This document shows, in pieces, positions 26,288 through 34,868 of a DNA stretch of 58,419 bases. This DNA comes from Brevibacillus reuszeri (GTDB lineage: Bacteria; Bacillota; Bacilli; Brevibacillales; Brevibacillaceae): assembly GCF_001187725.1 (NCBI RefSeq), contig NZ_LGIQ01000007.1, forward strand, positions 787,485 to 845,903, given 5' to 3'. A model generated the notes under the pieces. It did no database searches. It had not been told where the DNA came from and was given only the letters and a program-made list of their open reading frames with translations. The position numbers were made by a program, and so were the translations under genes. Each line of letters begins with the position of its first letter. Position 1 is the first letter of the stretch.

Positions 26288-26320
26288 AAACCTTGTACCT
26301 GTTTGGGTGCAAGGTTTTTT
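26288..26320 (+). terminator. Terminator of the pdh operon
   Basis: AACCTTGTACC pairs with GGTGCAAGGTT (one mismatch), then TTTTTT. Confidence 0.85.
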
Positions 26321-26401
26321 TCTTCCACATCTTACCCTTTCCACCTGTTCTTATATAATGTAAAATAGTGGGAGACAACAGTTGGGTGGGGGCCTGGCAG
26401 C

Positions 26402-26563
26402 ATGGAGAATACGAGTAAGATGATTGATGACTTGCGCCAAAAGCTAGAGCGAGCAGCTAAAGATGCTGGTTACAATTTTCTTGACCCAGAAATTGTTCGA
26501 ATCAGTCAACAGTTAGATAAGTTAATCGTTGCACATATGATGCTTGAAAAACGCCCTTCATAG
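26402..26563 (+). CDS. Spo0E-like Spo0A~P phosphatase
   Basis: A 53-residue two-helix protein. The Spo0E signature EIVRISQQLDKLIV (S-Q-x-L-D) is intact, preceded by a helix with DLRQKLERAAKD. These proteins dephosphorylate Spo0A~P and delay sporulation. The start at 26402 has GGTGGGGG upstream. A possible -10 box TATAAT lies at about 26353. The stop codon is inside the stem of its own terminator, a compact monocistronic arrangement. Confidence 0.85.
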   Translation: MENTSKMIDDLRQKLERAAKDAGYNFLDPEIVRISQQLDKLIVAHMMLEKRPS

Positions 26564-26572
26564 GGCGTTTTA
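26549..26572 (+). terminator. Terminator overlapping the Spo0E-like stop codon
   Basis: AACGCCC and GGGCGTT pair around TTCATA, followed by TTAT. Confidence 0.7.
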
Positions 26573-26630
26573 TATTGGAGCTTGCTATGAGCGAGGAGAG
26601 AGATGTTCTAGGCGCTGCTACCTCGCTGGT

Positions 26631-27359
26631 TTATAAAAAGCTGTATAACAGATGGGCTCCTGCACCACCTTTGCTTAGTAGTGGTTCAGCCGCATAGAAA
26701 TGACTTGGATAGAGGACTAGCTGCTGGACCTCATAGTCAGGCCCTTCATATGGACAGAGCAGCCGATTTTCTTCAGAGTCATACGTGATTCCAAATGAGA
26801 TTTTGTTCAAATAGTCAAGACACGCAGGAAGATCGTTTAGCACGTGATGAATTTGTTCGGCTTCACGCACAAAGGAGGGGGCAATCGCCTCCCAATTTGC
26901 TTCAAAAAACAGCTGCCAATAGGAAGAAACAAACAGGCTGAAACGGCCCTTCACATAATCCGCGTCCTCTTCTATATCAAAAGCCACGCTTGGAATGTCA
27001 TGATGCTGGTTCCATTTCTTTAATAAAGGCTGCAATCTGCGGACAAAATCGTCCGAGGGAAGCGTAACGAAATATTCGTACTGATCGTCTACAGACATAA
27101 CTCCTCTTGTAATGACGGGATCAAAGGAATCAGGAATTCCGTAGCGGAAGAGCGGGAGAAAGTATTCCCAATCATTGCTCAGCCTTGCCTCTTTAAACTG
27201 GGCAAGGAGGTCTTGTGACCAATTGTTGAAACGCGCAGGAGGTGACAGCTGCGCGAGCGTATGTAGACTTGCCGCCAGTTCAAATAAAGGGGAGACACTG
27301 TAGCTAATCGTATGGGAGAGAGGACTATTACTAGTCAGTGGAATGCTGATCATCTTCAC
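26631..27359 (-). CDS. DUF5937-like sensor protein without an HTH domain
   Basis: The 242-residue protein resembles the DUF5937 domain that normally precedes an ArsR-type winged helix: SYSVSPLFELAASLHTLAQL at the N-terminus and SHFYAAEPLLSKGG near the end. In the family the HTH usually follows that motif. Here the protein stops 12 residues later (LLYSFL) and no HTH lies in any frame before the next gene. It is either C-terminally truncated or a DNA-binding-free paralogue. Confidence 0.55.
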   Translation of the reverse strand: MKMISIPLTSNSPLSHTISYSVSPLFELAASLHTLAQLSPPARFNNWSQDLLAQFKEARLSNDWEYFLPLFRYGIPDSFDPVITRGVMSVDDQYEYFVTLPSDDFVRRLQPLLKKWNQHHDIPSVAFDIEEDADYVKGRFSLFVSSYWQLFFEANWEAIAPSFVREAEQIHHVLNDLPACLDYLNKISFGITYDSEENRLLCPYEGPDYEVQQLVLYPSHFYAAEPLLSKGGAGAHLLYSFL

Positions 27360-27445
27360 TTAACCTCCATCAAGGATACTAAATTTATCATAGTTCATCC
27401 TTGTGGGACAATTCAATCATTTTCGTTGTAAAAAAAAGGAAATAA

Positions 27446-27472
27446 CAAACCCGACCCTTGGTTGAGCCGGGT
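27446..27472 (-). terminator. Weak terminator after the 49-residue gene
   Basis: On the minus strand CCCGGCTC and GGGTCGGG form an imperfect stem followed by TTTGTTATTT. Confidence 0.45.
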
Positions 27473-27491
27473 AATCCATTGCTTCCTTCCA

Positions 27492-27641
27492 CTAGCCTTC
27501 TCTTGTTTCTATGGAGCGAGAATGATTTTTTTGCTTTACTTTTTTGGAGCCAGGCTGAGGCTCGCCAGTTTGTTCAAGGGGTTGTGCCTCATTATTATAA
27601 GTTTGATGAGGATTTTCGTCCAAAATTTGATCTCTTTCCAT
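27492..27641 (-). CDS. Small hydrophilic protein, 49 residues
   Basis: The ATG at 27641 has GGAAGGAG nine nt upstream. The product is rich in Gln, Glu, Lys and Pro (MERDQILDENPHQTYNNEAQ) with no hydrophobic segment, so it is probably disordered. No family is recognised. Such short proteins are common among sporulation-phase genes, but nothing here shows that directly. Confidence 0.6.
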   Translation of the reverse strand: MERDQILDENPHQTYNNEAQPLEQTGEPQPGSKKVKQKNHSRSIETREG

Positions 27642-27788
27642 CAGAATCAGCTCCTTCCCTTGTAGTTTGTTGCAAACGGATGATGACGAACCATAGGAAA
27701 TGCTGGTATTCTATAAGGAAGCATGTCCACGATTAGAAGGAATTGACGTGTTGTCAAAAGACCAGAATGGCACGATACTGTTTATATA

Positions 27789-27806
27789 ACATAATAGTTA
27801 TTATGT
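27789..27806. promoter_or_regulatory. 18-bp palindrome upstream of the HEPN gene
   Basis: ACATAATAGTTATTATGT is a perfect palindrome. It lies just after a possible promoter (TTGTCA at about 27752, GATACT 17 nt later) and 48 nt before the start. This is the usual place for a repressor operator. Confidence 0.5.
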
Positions 27807-27853
27807 AAACCAAACAAGCTCTCGTGAAGGATCCATCTGAAAGGAGCGATACT

Positions 27854-28711
27854 ATGCCACTGTTGATTGCACCTGTGTTCAATTCTACTACACCTCATCC
27901 CGTTCAGATTGAACTTCCAAACTCTTATCATTTGGTTTCCGGTGTGAAAAAGCCTTATGAGATTGCTTCCAAATTTTTGCGACACGAAATGGATGAAAAC
28001 AAGCGATTGTTTGATCAACGTGTAGATCCGACAAGCTTGTTTCTCGTAGCAGATCATGCAGAAATGAAAGTGACCGATGATCGAGTCTGGATTGAGGAAA
28101 TTGAGAACAAGCTTAATATATCAACCATTCAAGGTACCTGTTCCATACCTTATGTCATCACTGCGAGTGGCAATCAGTTTGGAATCACGTATCTAAAGCG
28201 CTCCCTGGATGGCACCAAATATATGTTTGATGATTCTGCAAAAAATGTGTTTTTTTCTCTGATTGGACGTAAGCTTCCGGGTCTGGCGTTTCGACGCTAT
28301 TCTCTTTCGTTGGAAAAGAAAAGCTACGAGGACCAACTGCTTGATTTATGGATCGCAATGGAATCACTGTTTGTTCCTGATGGAACAAAAGGAGAAATCA
28401 CATACAAATTGCGGGTACGCATGGCTTATTATTTTGGCGAATCCTTTGAGCAAAGAGAAAAGATTGCACAGTTTATTAAAAAATCGTACAATCATCGCTC
28501 GGAGATTGTGCATAGTGGTAAAGTATTTGGAGATTCACTTGAAAATGAAGTGAATGTACTCAGGCTTATGGCCCGTGCAACTATTTTGAACGCGGCGATG
28601 GAAGGGATTAGCCTCCAGGATATGCGCGTACGATTGGACCAGTTAATAATGACTGGAGAGAACTACAGTGATCATTTTTCTCCATCATTCTTTGAAAGAA
28701 TCATTTTGTAA
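27854..28711 (+). CDS. HEPN-domain protein (ApeA-like), putative RNase
   Basis: A 285-residue protein. The C-terminal third is helical and carries NHRSEIVHSGK, the HEPN ribonuclease motif R-x4-H (about residues 215-220). It is preceded by the LLDLWIAMESLFVP helix typical of ApeA-type HEPN domains. The N-terminal 140 residues are of unknown fold. AAAGGAG precedes the ATG at 27854. HEPN RNases often act in phage defence or toxin systems, but there is no partner antitoxin gene next to it. An 18-bp palindrome suggests tight control. Confidence 0.65.
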   Translation: MPLLIAPVFNSTTPHPVQIELPNSYHLVSGVKKPYEIASKFLRHEMDENKRLFDQRVDPTSLFLVADHAEMKVTDDRVWIEEIENKLNISTIQGTCSIPYVITASGNQFGITYLKRSLDGTKYMFDDSAKNVFFSLIGRKLPGLAFRRYSLSLEKKSYEDQLLDLWIAMESLFVPDGTKGEITYKLRVRMAYYFGESFEQREKIAQFIKKSYNHRSEIVHSGKVFGDSLENEVNVLRLMARATILNAAMEGISLQDMRVRLDQLIMTGENYSDHFSPSFFERIIL

Positions 28712-28744
28712 GCCTCATAGAGGAAACAGATCAGGAGGAAGAAC

Positions 28745-30316
28745 ATGAGTGTTTTGATCGTGGAAAATTTGTCCCATGGATTTGGGGACCGTATTTTGTT
28801 TAAGGATGTATCATTCCGCCTGCAACCGGGAGATCGAGTTGGTCTTGTCGGAGCAAATGGTACAGGAAAATCCACCATGATGGGGATTTTGACAGGACAA
28901 AATATGGCTGATCACGGAAAAGTAGAGTGGATGCCAAAAATCCAGTACGGATATCTCGATCAGCATACAAAGCTGCAAGCAGGAAAGACCATTCGTGACG
29001 TGCTCAAGGACGCTTTTCTGCCGCTTTTGGAACAAGAACAGGAGCTTATGGTCATCGGAGAAAAAATGGCTGAGGCGTCGCCTGAGGAGCTTGAAGAGCT
29101 TCTGGAGCGTATGGGAGAGATTCAGGATAAGCTGGAGACAAGTGGATTTTACTTGATTGATGCCAAGGTAGATGAAATCGCAAATGCACTTGGACTGAGT
29201 GCGATCGGTTTGGAGCGCGATGTTGCTTCTCTTTCTGGTGGGCAGCGGACAAAGGTTTTGCTTGCCAAGCTCCTTTTGGAGCAGCCAACCGTTCTTTTGC
29301 TGGATGAGCCGACAAACTACCTGGACGAAGAGCATATTGTTTGGTTGAAAAATTATCTCAAGGATTATCCGTACTCCTTTATGTTGATTTCACATGATAC
29401 GACCTTCATGAACGAGGTCGTAAACGTGATCTATCACCTGGAATTCACAAAGCTGAACCGTTATACAGGGAACTATGAGTCATTCCTTGCACAGTCCGAG
29501 ACGAAGCGTAGTCAGCATTTTGATGCATTTGAAAAGCAGCAGGAAGAGATCGCCCGTATGGAAGACTTTATTGCCCGAAATAAGGCACGCGCATCGACAA
29601 CAGGACGTGCCAAGAGCCGCCAAAAGCAGCTGGAGAAAATCGAGCGGATCGATAAGCCGGAAACAGCAGCAAAACCGACCTTTATCTTTAAAGAGTCTCG
29701 GGCAAGCAGCCGTTTTGTCGTAGAAGCGGATGACCTGGAGATCGGATATTCTCATGCCCTTCTGCCGAAACTAAGCGTAAAGCTGGAGCGCGGCGAAAAG
29801 GTAGCGATTGTTGGAATGAACGGGGTAGGAAAATCGACGTTGCTCAAAACCTTGCTCGGAGTTATTCCACCACTTGGAGGAAAGCTGGATCGCGGAGATT
29901 TCCTACATCCTGCTTACTTTGAGCAGGAAGTAAAAGCGAAACCACTCACAGCGTTAGATGAGGTTTGGAACGAATTCCCCGCAATGAACAATCATGAGGT
30001 TCGCGGAGCACTGGCACGCTGTGGTTTAAAGAATGAGCATATCAACCGCAACATGAATGCACTTTCCGGGGGAGAACAAGCAAAAGTTCGCCTTTGCAAA
30101 TTGCTGCAAAGAGAAAGTAACTGGCTAGTTTTTGACGAGCCGACGAATCACTTGGATGTGGTAGCCAAGGAAGAGCTGAAACGCGCTTTGAAGGAATTCA
30201 AAGGCACTGTCCTCTTGGTATGCCACGAACCAGAATTCTACGAAGACTGGGTAACGCAGACATGGGACGTAGAACAATGGAGTCTGGAGCAAGCAAGAAC
30301 GCCAATTAAATTGTAA
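28745..30316 (+). CDS. ABC-F family ATPase, YkpA/YbiT-like
   Basis: Two ABC domains occur in one 523-residue chain without membrane segments. Walker A motifs are GANGTGKST and GMNGVGKST, signatures are LSGGQ and LSGGEQ, and Walker B ends in DEPTN in both. The charged linker between domains (FIARNKARASTTGRAKSRQK) is the P-site tRNA interaction motif of ABC-F proteins. These act on the ribosome rather than in transport. The subgroup resembles YkpA/YbiT. No attenuator leader of the antibiotic-resistance kind is seen. Confidence 0.9.
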   Translation: MSVLIVENLSHGFGDRILFKDVSFRLQPGDRVGLVGANGTGKSTMMGILTGQNMADHGKVEWMPKIQYGYLDQHTKLQAGKTIRDVLKDAFLPLLEQEQELMVIGEKMAEASPEELEELLERMGEIQDKLETSGFYLIDAKVDEIANALGLSAIGLERDVASLSGGQRTKVLLAKLLLEQPTVLLLDEPTNYLDEEHIVWLKNYLKDYPYSFMLISHDTTFMNEVVNVIYHLEFTKLNRYTGNYESFLAQSETKRSQHFDAFEKQQEEIARMEDFIARNKARASTTGRAKSRQKQLEKIERIDKPETAAKPTFIFKESRASSRFVVEADDLEIGYSHALLPKLSVKLERGEKVAIVGMNGVGKSTLLKTLLGVIPPLGGKLDRGDFLHPAYFEQEVKAKPLTALDEVWNEFPAMNNHEVRGALARCGLKNEHINRNMNALSGGEQAKVRLCKLLQRESNWLVFDEPTNHLDVVAKEELKRALKEFKGTVLLVCHEPEFYEDWVTQTWDVEQWSLEQARTPIKL

Positions 30317-30322
30317 AAAACG

Positions 30323-30363
30323 AACAGGCAGCCCACGTGATAGTGGAACTGCCTGTTTTTTTC
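30323..30363 (+). terminator. Terminator after the ABC-F gene
   Basis: AACAGGCAG pairs with CTGCCTGTT, then TTTTTT. It may also serve the convergent gene. Confidence 0.85.
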
Positions 30364-30364
30364 T

Positions 30365-30898
30365 TCAACGAACGTCTTCTACCTGCGCGTTTCGCATACG
30401 AATCATGGAGAAATGCAAGCTGCTTGTGAGCAGGGCATCACGAAGCGGAAGCAGTGAGGGAGTCATCCGTAGTTCAACATCCTCCTGACTAAGCTTCGCC
30501 AGCAAATCACCCATAGGCATTACATCAATGGGCTCTACAGCTTCATGCGAGAGGTAATAGCCAGCAGGCTTGTCCAAGCAGTAGAACGTGTCCGACGAAA
30601 AAGTATACTGATACAGCCTCGTATCCAGCAGGCGAGGGTACCATCTATTCTCAATTGCGATGACCATACTAGCACTGCTCAAGCCTAGAAAGCGCTGAAT
30701 ATCTTCCTCAGTTGAATCGGGTTTTTGGTAAAAAGCGATACGTGGACAATCCCTAGGCAAGTAATACATGGGTGCTTGCATATGAGCAATGGCCCAAACA
30801 GCAGGGGCAAGCCCAGGATGGGACGGATGTTCGCGTGGTACAAACCTTGTAATCGTTGGATCTTCACTGTAGTGAAAGAGGTCTTCTATGGTAAACAC
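30365..30898 (-). CDS. DUF6886 family protein
   Basis: A 177-residue protein with the family hallmarks LFHYSEDPTITRFVPREHP, PAVWAIAHMQAPMYYLPRDC and a C-terminal DALLTSSLHFSMIRMRN. The first part resembles ADP-ribosyltransferase-fold domains in general layout, which is inference. There is no signal peptide. It lies downstream of the glycosidase gene at 30920 in the same direction, so the two may be co-transcribed. The function is unknown. Confidence 0.65.
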   Translation of the reverse strand: MFTIEDLFHYSEDPTITRFVPREHPSHPGLAPAVWAIAHMQAPMYYLPRDCPRIAFYQKPDSTEEDIQRFLGLSSASMVIAIENRWYPRLLDTRLYQYTFSSDTFYCLDKPAGYYLSHEAVEPIDVMPMGDLLAKLSQEDVELRMTPSLLPLRDALLTSSLHFSMIRMRNAQVEDVR

Positions 30899-30919
30899 AT
30901 CCCATCTATTATTGAAATA

Positions 30920-31993
30920 TTAAATGACGGCCCAGGCGTTTGGCAGGTAACGACCGCGATAGTACGGACAAGAGGTTTTAGTTATGGCTTCTCCATTGTG
31001 CAGCATCATCGAGCTGGACCCACCATCCATCGCCATGGCGGTAACGACACCTCGTTCTTCCAAGAGCTCAGCTAAATCGTTCATGCTGGCTCCAATGGAG
31101 TGACCTGGCTGGCGACCATCGATGACAACAAACACAATCGTACCATCTGCTTTCTGTCCAATCGCTGTTCGGGGTTGGATTCCCCAGCTTTTGGCAGGTT
31201 TATCTACAAACAGATTCTTACCGTTAACAATTAATTGAGGGCGAAAGCTCATGGCATCTCGGACTCCCATTTTTACCAGCTGTTCAGCGGTGTAGCTGCC
31301 TGTAATCAGCTTGCCTTCATAGGTAATTCCCAAAGCCGTTTCTCCACTTTTTGGATTGTAGCCCTGAAGAATTTTGCCGTCATGTATGACAACACCGTAC
31401 GCCTGGGCTCCTTTTCCATAGCCGTCTGGATCAGCAAAACCACTAGCGTTGACAATTCCGATCGCGTTTGATTTCTTTACGAACTCATCGAGAAGATCTC
31501 CGCGGTCTTTTCGATTGGTGAGCAGTAGTTGGACTCGTTTGGGATCACTGATGTACATAATTTTCCCTTTAAAGTAGTAGCTGCCCTTGGAGACATCAAT
31601 GTCTTCCAATTCGACCAGCTCTTTTGGTTTTTCTGGCAAAGTGACGGTGACGGGCTGTTTTTCAGGCTCATCTGTCACATTCTGTGTTTCTGAGTTGATG
31701 ACTTCTGGATTACGGATTTGTTCCTTGAGTGCGTTTAATTTTTCCTCGGGTAAAAACATGTATGGCGCCCAGTAGTCGTGCTGGGTGGTTAACAAGGTAC
31801 CCGCCCCCCACTCTCGCAAGTCTTCTCCTGTTTTTGTACCGAAAAAGAAAATGATTCCCACAAGTGCAATGGTTGTAAAGGTTAGAGCAGAACCGAGCAT
31901 GAAACGTTTGATCCACCGCATAGGACGCTTTCTTTTTGAGCGTTTTTGAGCTTGAGTGCGTGACAAGGTTTGCATGAAAAATTTCACATCCAT
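30920..31993 (-). CDS. Membrane-anchored phosphodiester glycosidase (NAGPA-type)
   Basis: The protein has an N-terminal basic stretch, one membrane anchor at about residues 32-51, a linker, and an extracellular phosphodiester glycosidase domain (formerly DUF2233). The family cleaves sugar-phosphate diester linkages. Family motifs seen are GIVNASGFADPDG, SWGIQPRTAIGQK and AMDGGSSSMMLHN. The length is 357 residues. The methionine at 31975 is an alternative start with GGATGTGA before it. A target in cell-wall polymers or exopolysaccharide is inferred. The prophage lysin at 54673 carries a related domain. Confidence 0.85.
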   Translation of the reverse strand: MDVKFFMQTLSRTQAQKRSKRKRPMRWIKRFMLGSALTFTTIALVGIIFFFGTKTGEDLREWGAGTLLTTQHDYWAPYMFLPEEKLNALKEQIRNPEVINSETQNVTDEPEKQPVTVTLPEKPKELVELEDIDVSKGSYYFKGKIMYISDPKRVQLLLTNRKDRGDLLDEFVKKSNAIGIVNASGFADPDGYGKGAQAYGVVIHDGKILQGYNPKSGETALGITYEGKLITGSYTAEQLVKMGVRDAMSFRPQLIVNGKNLFVDKPAKSWGIQPRTAIGQKADGTIVFVVIDGRQPGHSIGASMNDLAELLEERGVVTAMAMDGGSSSMMLHNGEAITKTSCPYYRGRYLPNAWAVI

Positions 31994-32109
31994 CTAAGAA
32001 ATAGGTCATTGGTTATGTTCCTATATGAAAGGACGAAGAACGGGGTAAAAAGTTTCAGGAAAATAATAAATCAGACCCACGGTAAAAATAGTTACAGGAG
32101 GTGAGCAGA

Positions 32110-32253
32110 ATGCGCGAATATGATGCTGCGTTTCAAAAAGAGGTAGAGGAGTACATGGAAAGTCCTAAAGGCACACGTAATCAGACCACAAGCCGTGATC
32201 GACAAGACCAGGGTGAGAAACAGGAGACCCGTATGGACTCCAATAACGGGTAA
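32110..32253 (+). CDS. Small charged protein, 47 residues
   Basis: AGGAGGTGAGCAGA directly precedes the ATG at 32110, a near-perfect ribosome binding site. The product (MREYDAAFQKEVEEYMESPK and a Gln/Arg/Asp-rich tail) has no hydrophobic core, so it is probably partly disordered. It is ended by a terminator at 32261. The family is not recognised. Confidence 0.65.
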   Translation: MREYDAAFQKEVEEYMESPKGTRNQTTSRDRQDQGEKQETRMDSNNG

Positions 32254-32260
32254 AAAAAGT

Positions 32261-32290
32261 GGCGAAGTCCGAAGGGATTTCGCCTTTTTC
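32261..32290 (+). terminator. Terminator after the 47-residue gene
   Basis: GGCGAA and TTCGCC pair across an 11-nt loop, then TTTTTC. Confidence 0.7.
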
Positions 32291-32387
32291 ATTCTAGGAT
32301 CGAGGATACGGAGAGCTTTGTCTATTTTCTGTATAAAAAATGTGGTAAGCTTACCAGATGCACGATTTTCAAGCCAGGAGGGTTCTT

Positions 32388-33668
32388 GTGAGCACCACGT
32401 TTGAGGAATTACACATTAGCGCATCTCTTCTCGATATTTTGCGTGAACGAAAAATGAACAACCCGACACCTGTTCAAGCGGATGCCATTCCCTTGATTTT
32501 GGAAGGGCGGGACGCACTGATTGAATCTCCGACAGGAACAGGGAAGACATTTGCCTATTTGCTGCCGATACTTACTAAAATCAATATGGAAAAGAAAGAT
32601 GTACAGGCCATTGTACTTGCGCCTACTCATGAATTGGTTGTTCAAATCGCCAGAGAAGCGGAAGGCTTGCTGCCTGGTTACGATACCGCTGTTGTTCCCC
32701 TTATTGGTGGAGCAGATGTGAAGCGCCAGGTGGAAAGACTGAAAAAGAAGCCTGTGCTTGTTGTTGCGACTCCAGGGAGACTGCTTGAATTGATCGAGCA
32801 GCGAAAATTAAAGGTACATGAGGTCAAAACCGTTGTCGTAGATGAAGCAGACCGGATGCTGGATGCCGGTTTTGGCAAGCCTGTACAAGAGGTTATGAAA
32901 AAAACGCTGCGCGATACTCAGCGCTTGCTATTCTCTGCGACGATTCCGGGAGATGTCATTAAAGCAGCAGATGTTTTCACGAAGGAAGCTGCGGTCGTAC
33001 GCTCTGCGGCACCAGAAGGAGCAGCCGGTGTCGCCCATATGTATTTAGTATCCGACCCTCGCAAGAAAGTAGATACGCTTCGTCGCTTGCTCCGACTCGT
33101 GAATGTACGTTCCTCCATCGTTTTTGTCAATCAGATCGAAAAGGTGGACGAGATCGTTTCCAAGCTCAATTATCATCATTTGCCATGCAGATTCTTGCAT
33201 CGTGACGCAACCAAGGAGGAGCGAGCAAGAACTCTGCAACAATTCAGAGATGGAGTATTTCCCGTGTTGATTACGACTGATGTTTCTGCGCGCGGGATTG
33301 ATATTCCAGGGGTGGAATGTATCGTACACTTCGATCCAGCCTCTGATGGGGATACCTATGTACATCGAAGCGGACGTACGGGGAGAATGGGCAGAGCGGG
33401 TCTCGTTTTCTCCATCATTAGTGCACAAGAGCGGTTTATTATTCAAAAGTTTTCCAAACAAACAGGCGTTCCGATTACAGAAAAATTCATGACACATGGT
33501 GCACTGGAAGATCCGAAGCCTGTGAGAAATCCCGGAAAGCCAGCGCCAAAAGCGGCTTCTGAAAAGCCGAATGGGAAAGCGAGTGGTCCGAAGGCTGCTG
33601 CATCAAAAGCGAAGTCTTCCTCCCAACCAAAACGCGTACATAAGAAAGGCGGCTTTGGAACAAAGTAG
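32388..33668 (+). CDS. DEAD-box RNA helicase
   Basis: ATP-dependent RNA unwinding protein of 426 residues. It has a Q motif near NNPTPVQADAIP, Walker A SPTGTGKT, motif Ib TPGRLLEL, DEAD in VVVDEADRML, SAT in LFSATIPG, and motif VI HRSGRTGRMG. A basic C-terminal tail (about 55 residues, rich in Lys, Pro and Ala) should bind RNA. The start is GTG at 32388 after AGGAGGG. It resembles the cold-shock and ribosome-assembly helicases of Bacillus, but the subfamily is not certain. Confidence 0.9.
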   Translation: MSTTFEELHISASLLDILRERKMNNPTPVQADAIPLILEGRDALIESPTGTGKTFAYLLPILTKINMEKKDVQAIVLAPTHELVVQIAREAEGLLPGYDTAVVPLIGGADVKRQVERLKKKPVLVVATPGRLLELIEQRKLKVHEVKTVVVDEADRMLDAGFGKPVQEVMKKTLRDTQRLLFSATIPGDVIKAADVFTKEAAVVRSAAPEGAAGVAHMYLVSDPRKKVDTLRRLLRLVNVRSSIVFVNQIEKVDEIVSKLNYHHLPCRFLHRDATKEERARTLQQFRDGVFPVLITTDVSARGIDIPGVECIVHFDPASDGDTYVHRSGRTGRMGRAGLVFSIISAQERFIIQKFSKQTGVPITEKFMTHGALEDPKPVRNPGKPAPKAASEKPNGKASGPKAAASKAKSSSQPKRVHKKGGFGTK

Positions 33669-33706
33669 GACAAGAGGTACACAACTTTTGTCTGCAGGAG
33701 GTTTCC

Positions 33707-33862
33707 ATGCGCAAAGATCGCTTGTACGAAGAGGATTTACTGGTGAATGGCACGGTCGGTGGTGAAGTATTAACCAAGCATGAGCGGCAGGTGCTTCGCA
33801 GGGAAGCAGGAGAGCTGCAGGAAAAGATTGAAGAGGCGAAGCAAGAACCAATTGCTGAGTAA
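33707..33862 (+). CDS. Small hypothetical protein, 51 residues
   Basis: GCAGGAGGTTTCC precedes the ATG at 33707. The product (MRKDRLYEEDLLVNGTVGGE, then a charged helix KHERQVLRREAGELQEKIEE) is hydrophilic. It lies 38 nt after the helicase stop with no terminator between, so it is probably co-transcribed. The family is unknown. Confidence 0.6.
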   Translation: MRKDRLYEEDLLVNGTVGGEVLTKHERQVLRREAGELQEKIEEAKQEPIAE

Positions 33863-33906
33863 GTGTCATCGACATCGAAAAAGAGCAGTGCTAACGTAAT
33901 GACGAC

Positions 33907-34764
33907 TCATTGCGCATGCTCTGCTCTTTCTTCTTGCTTCAATTGGTCGAACCGAACTAAATACGAATCGAGATCAATAAGCCATTCCTGCACATCATCA
34001 TACCGTGGATCCAGTTGCAGTAAGCGTCGTATCATTTGGTGGAGAGCGGGCGTCAGGGAAAGCTCCTCCTCCCAGCTGCGCTCAGGCTCATGTTCATTTG
34101 CGGTATAACCAGAATAGAGCATGAATAAAAAGAAATGGCCCAATGCGTATAAATCACTCGAGGGAGCGACTTCACGCTTTAATTGTTTTTCAGAGGAATA
34201 AACGCTCAGATCATCAGCTGAGTACGTCGGATTATCTCCTACAAAACGTGCGAGTCCAAAATCAATGAGGAATGGTGTGTTATTTTGCCAGATTACATTG
34301 GGAATGCGTACATCACGGTGAATGAGCCCCTGATTGTGGAGGTAAGCAACCAATTCACCGATTTGTCGCATTAATCGAGCGCTGATTTGCTCATCGACTA
34401 CAATCTGGTGGTCAAAAAGCAGCTCCTCCAAGGTAGGCCCTTCCAAGTAGCTCATGACCAAAAAAGAATCTTTGCGATAGCGGAATGAAGACAGCCATTT
34501 GGGAATTTGAGGATGGGAAAGGGAAGAAAGCACCTTCTGTTCATAAGCCTGCATCACTTCGCCCTTTGGGGTGCCGCGCAGACTTGGTTTTACTTGCTTT
34601 AGCACAACGTGATTTTCCGTTTGTGTGTGGATAGCGAGGTAGGCGATCCCGTAACTCCCAATTCCAAGAACATTCAAAATCCGATAGTCGCCTATTTTCG
34701 TATTAGGACGATAGGGCCTATCGCGAATCGTATCGTTCCACCACGTTATGAATTGATCCCACAT
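33907..34764 (-). CDS. Soluble Hanks-type Ser/Thr protein kinase
   Basis: A 285-residue protein kinase domain without a membrane anchor or PASTA repeats. The Gly loop is GIGSYGIAY (34-42), the ATP Lys is Lys56 in VVLKQVK, the catalytic loop is HRDVRIPN (149-156), and the metal motif is DFG (168-170). The usual Lys two positions after the catalytic Asp is Arg here. An acidic Glu-rich end follows. It is monocistronic on the minus strand, and its substrates are unknown. Confidence 0.85.
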   Translation of the reverse strand: MWDQFITWWNDTIRDRPYRPNTKIGDYRILNVLGIGSYGIAYLAIHTQTENHVVLKQVKPSLRGTPKGEVMQAYEQKVLSSLSHPQIPKWLSSFRYRKDSFLVMSYLEGPTLEELLFDHQIVVDEQISARLMRQIGELVAYLHNQGLIHRDVRIPNVIWQNNTPFLIDFGLARFVGDNPTYSADDLSVYSSEKQLKREVAPSSDLYALGHFFLFMLYSGYTANEHEPERSWEEELSLTPALHQMIRRLLQLDPRYDDVQEWLIDLDSYLVRFDQLKQEERAEHAQ

Positions 34765-34868
34765 TTTCGCTTCCCTCCTCGTTTCATCTTACCATGAAAC
34801 GCAAAAATGACTGACCGTTTTATTTGAATTTGCTATAATCAGTTCGTTACATGTAGACGGGAGCGGAA

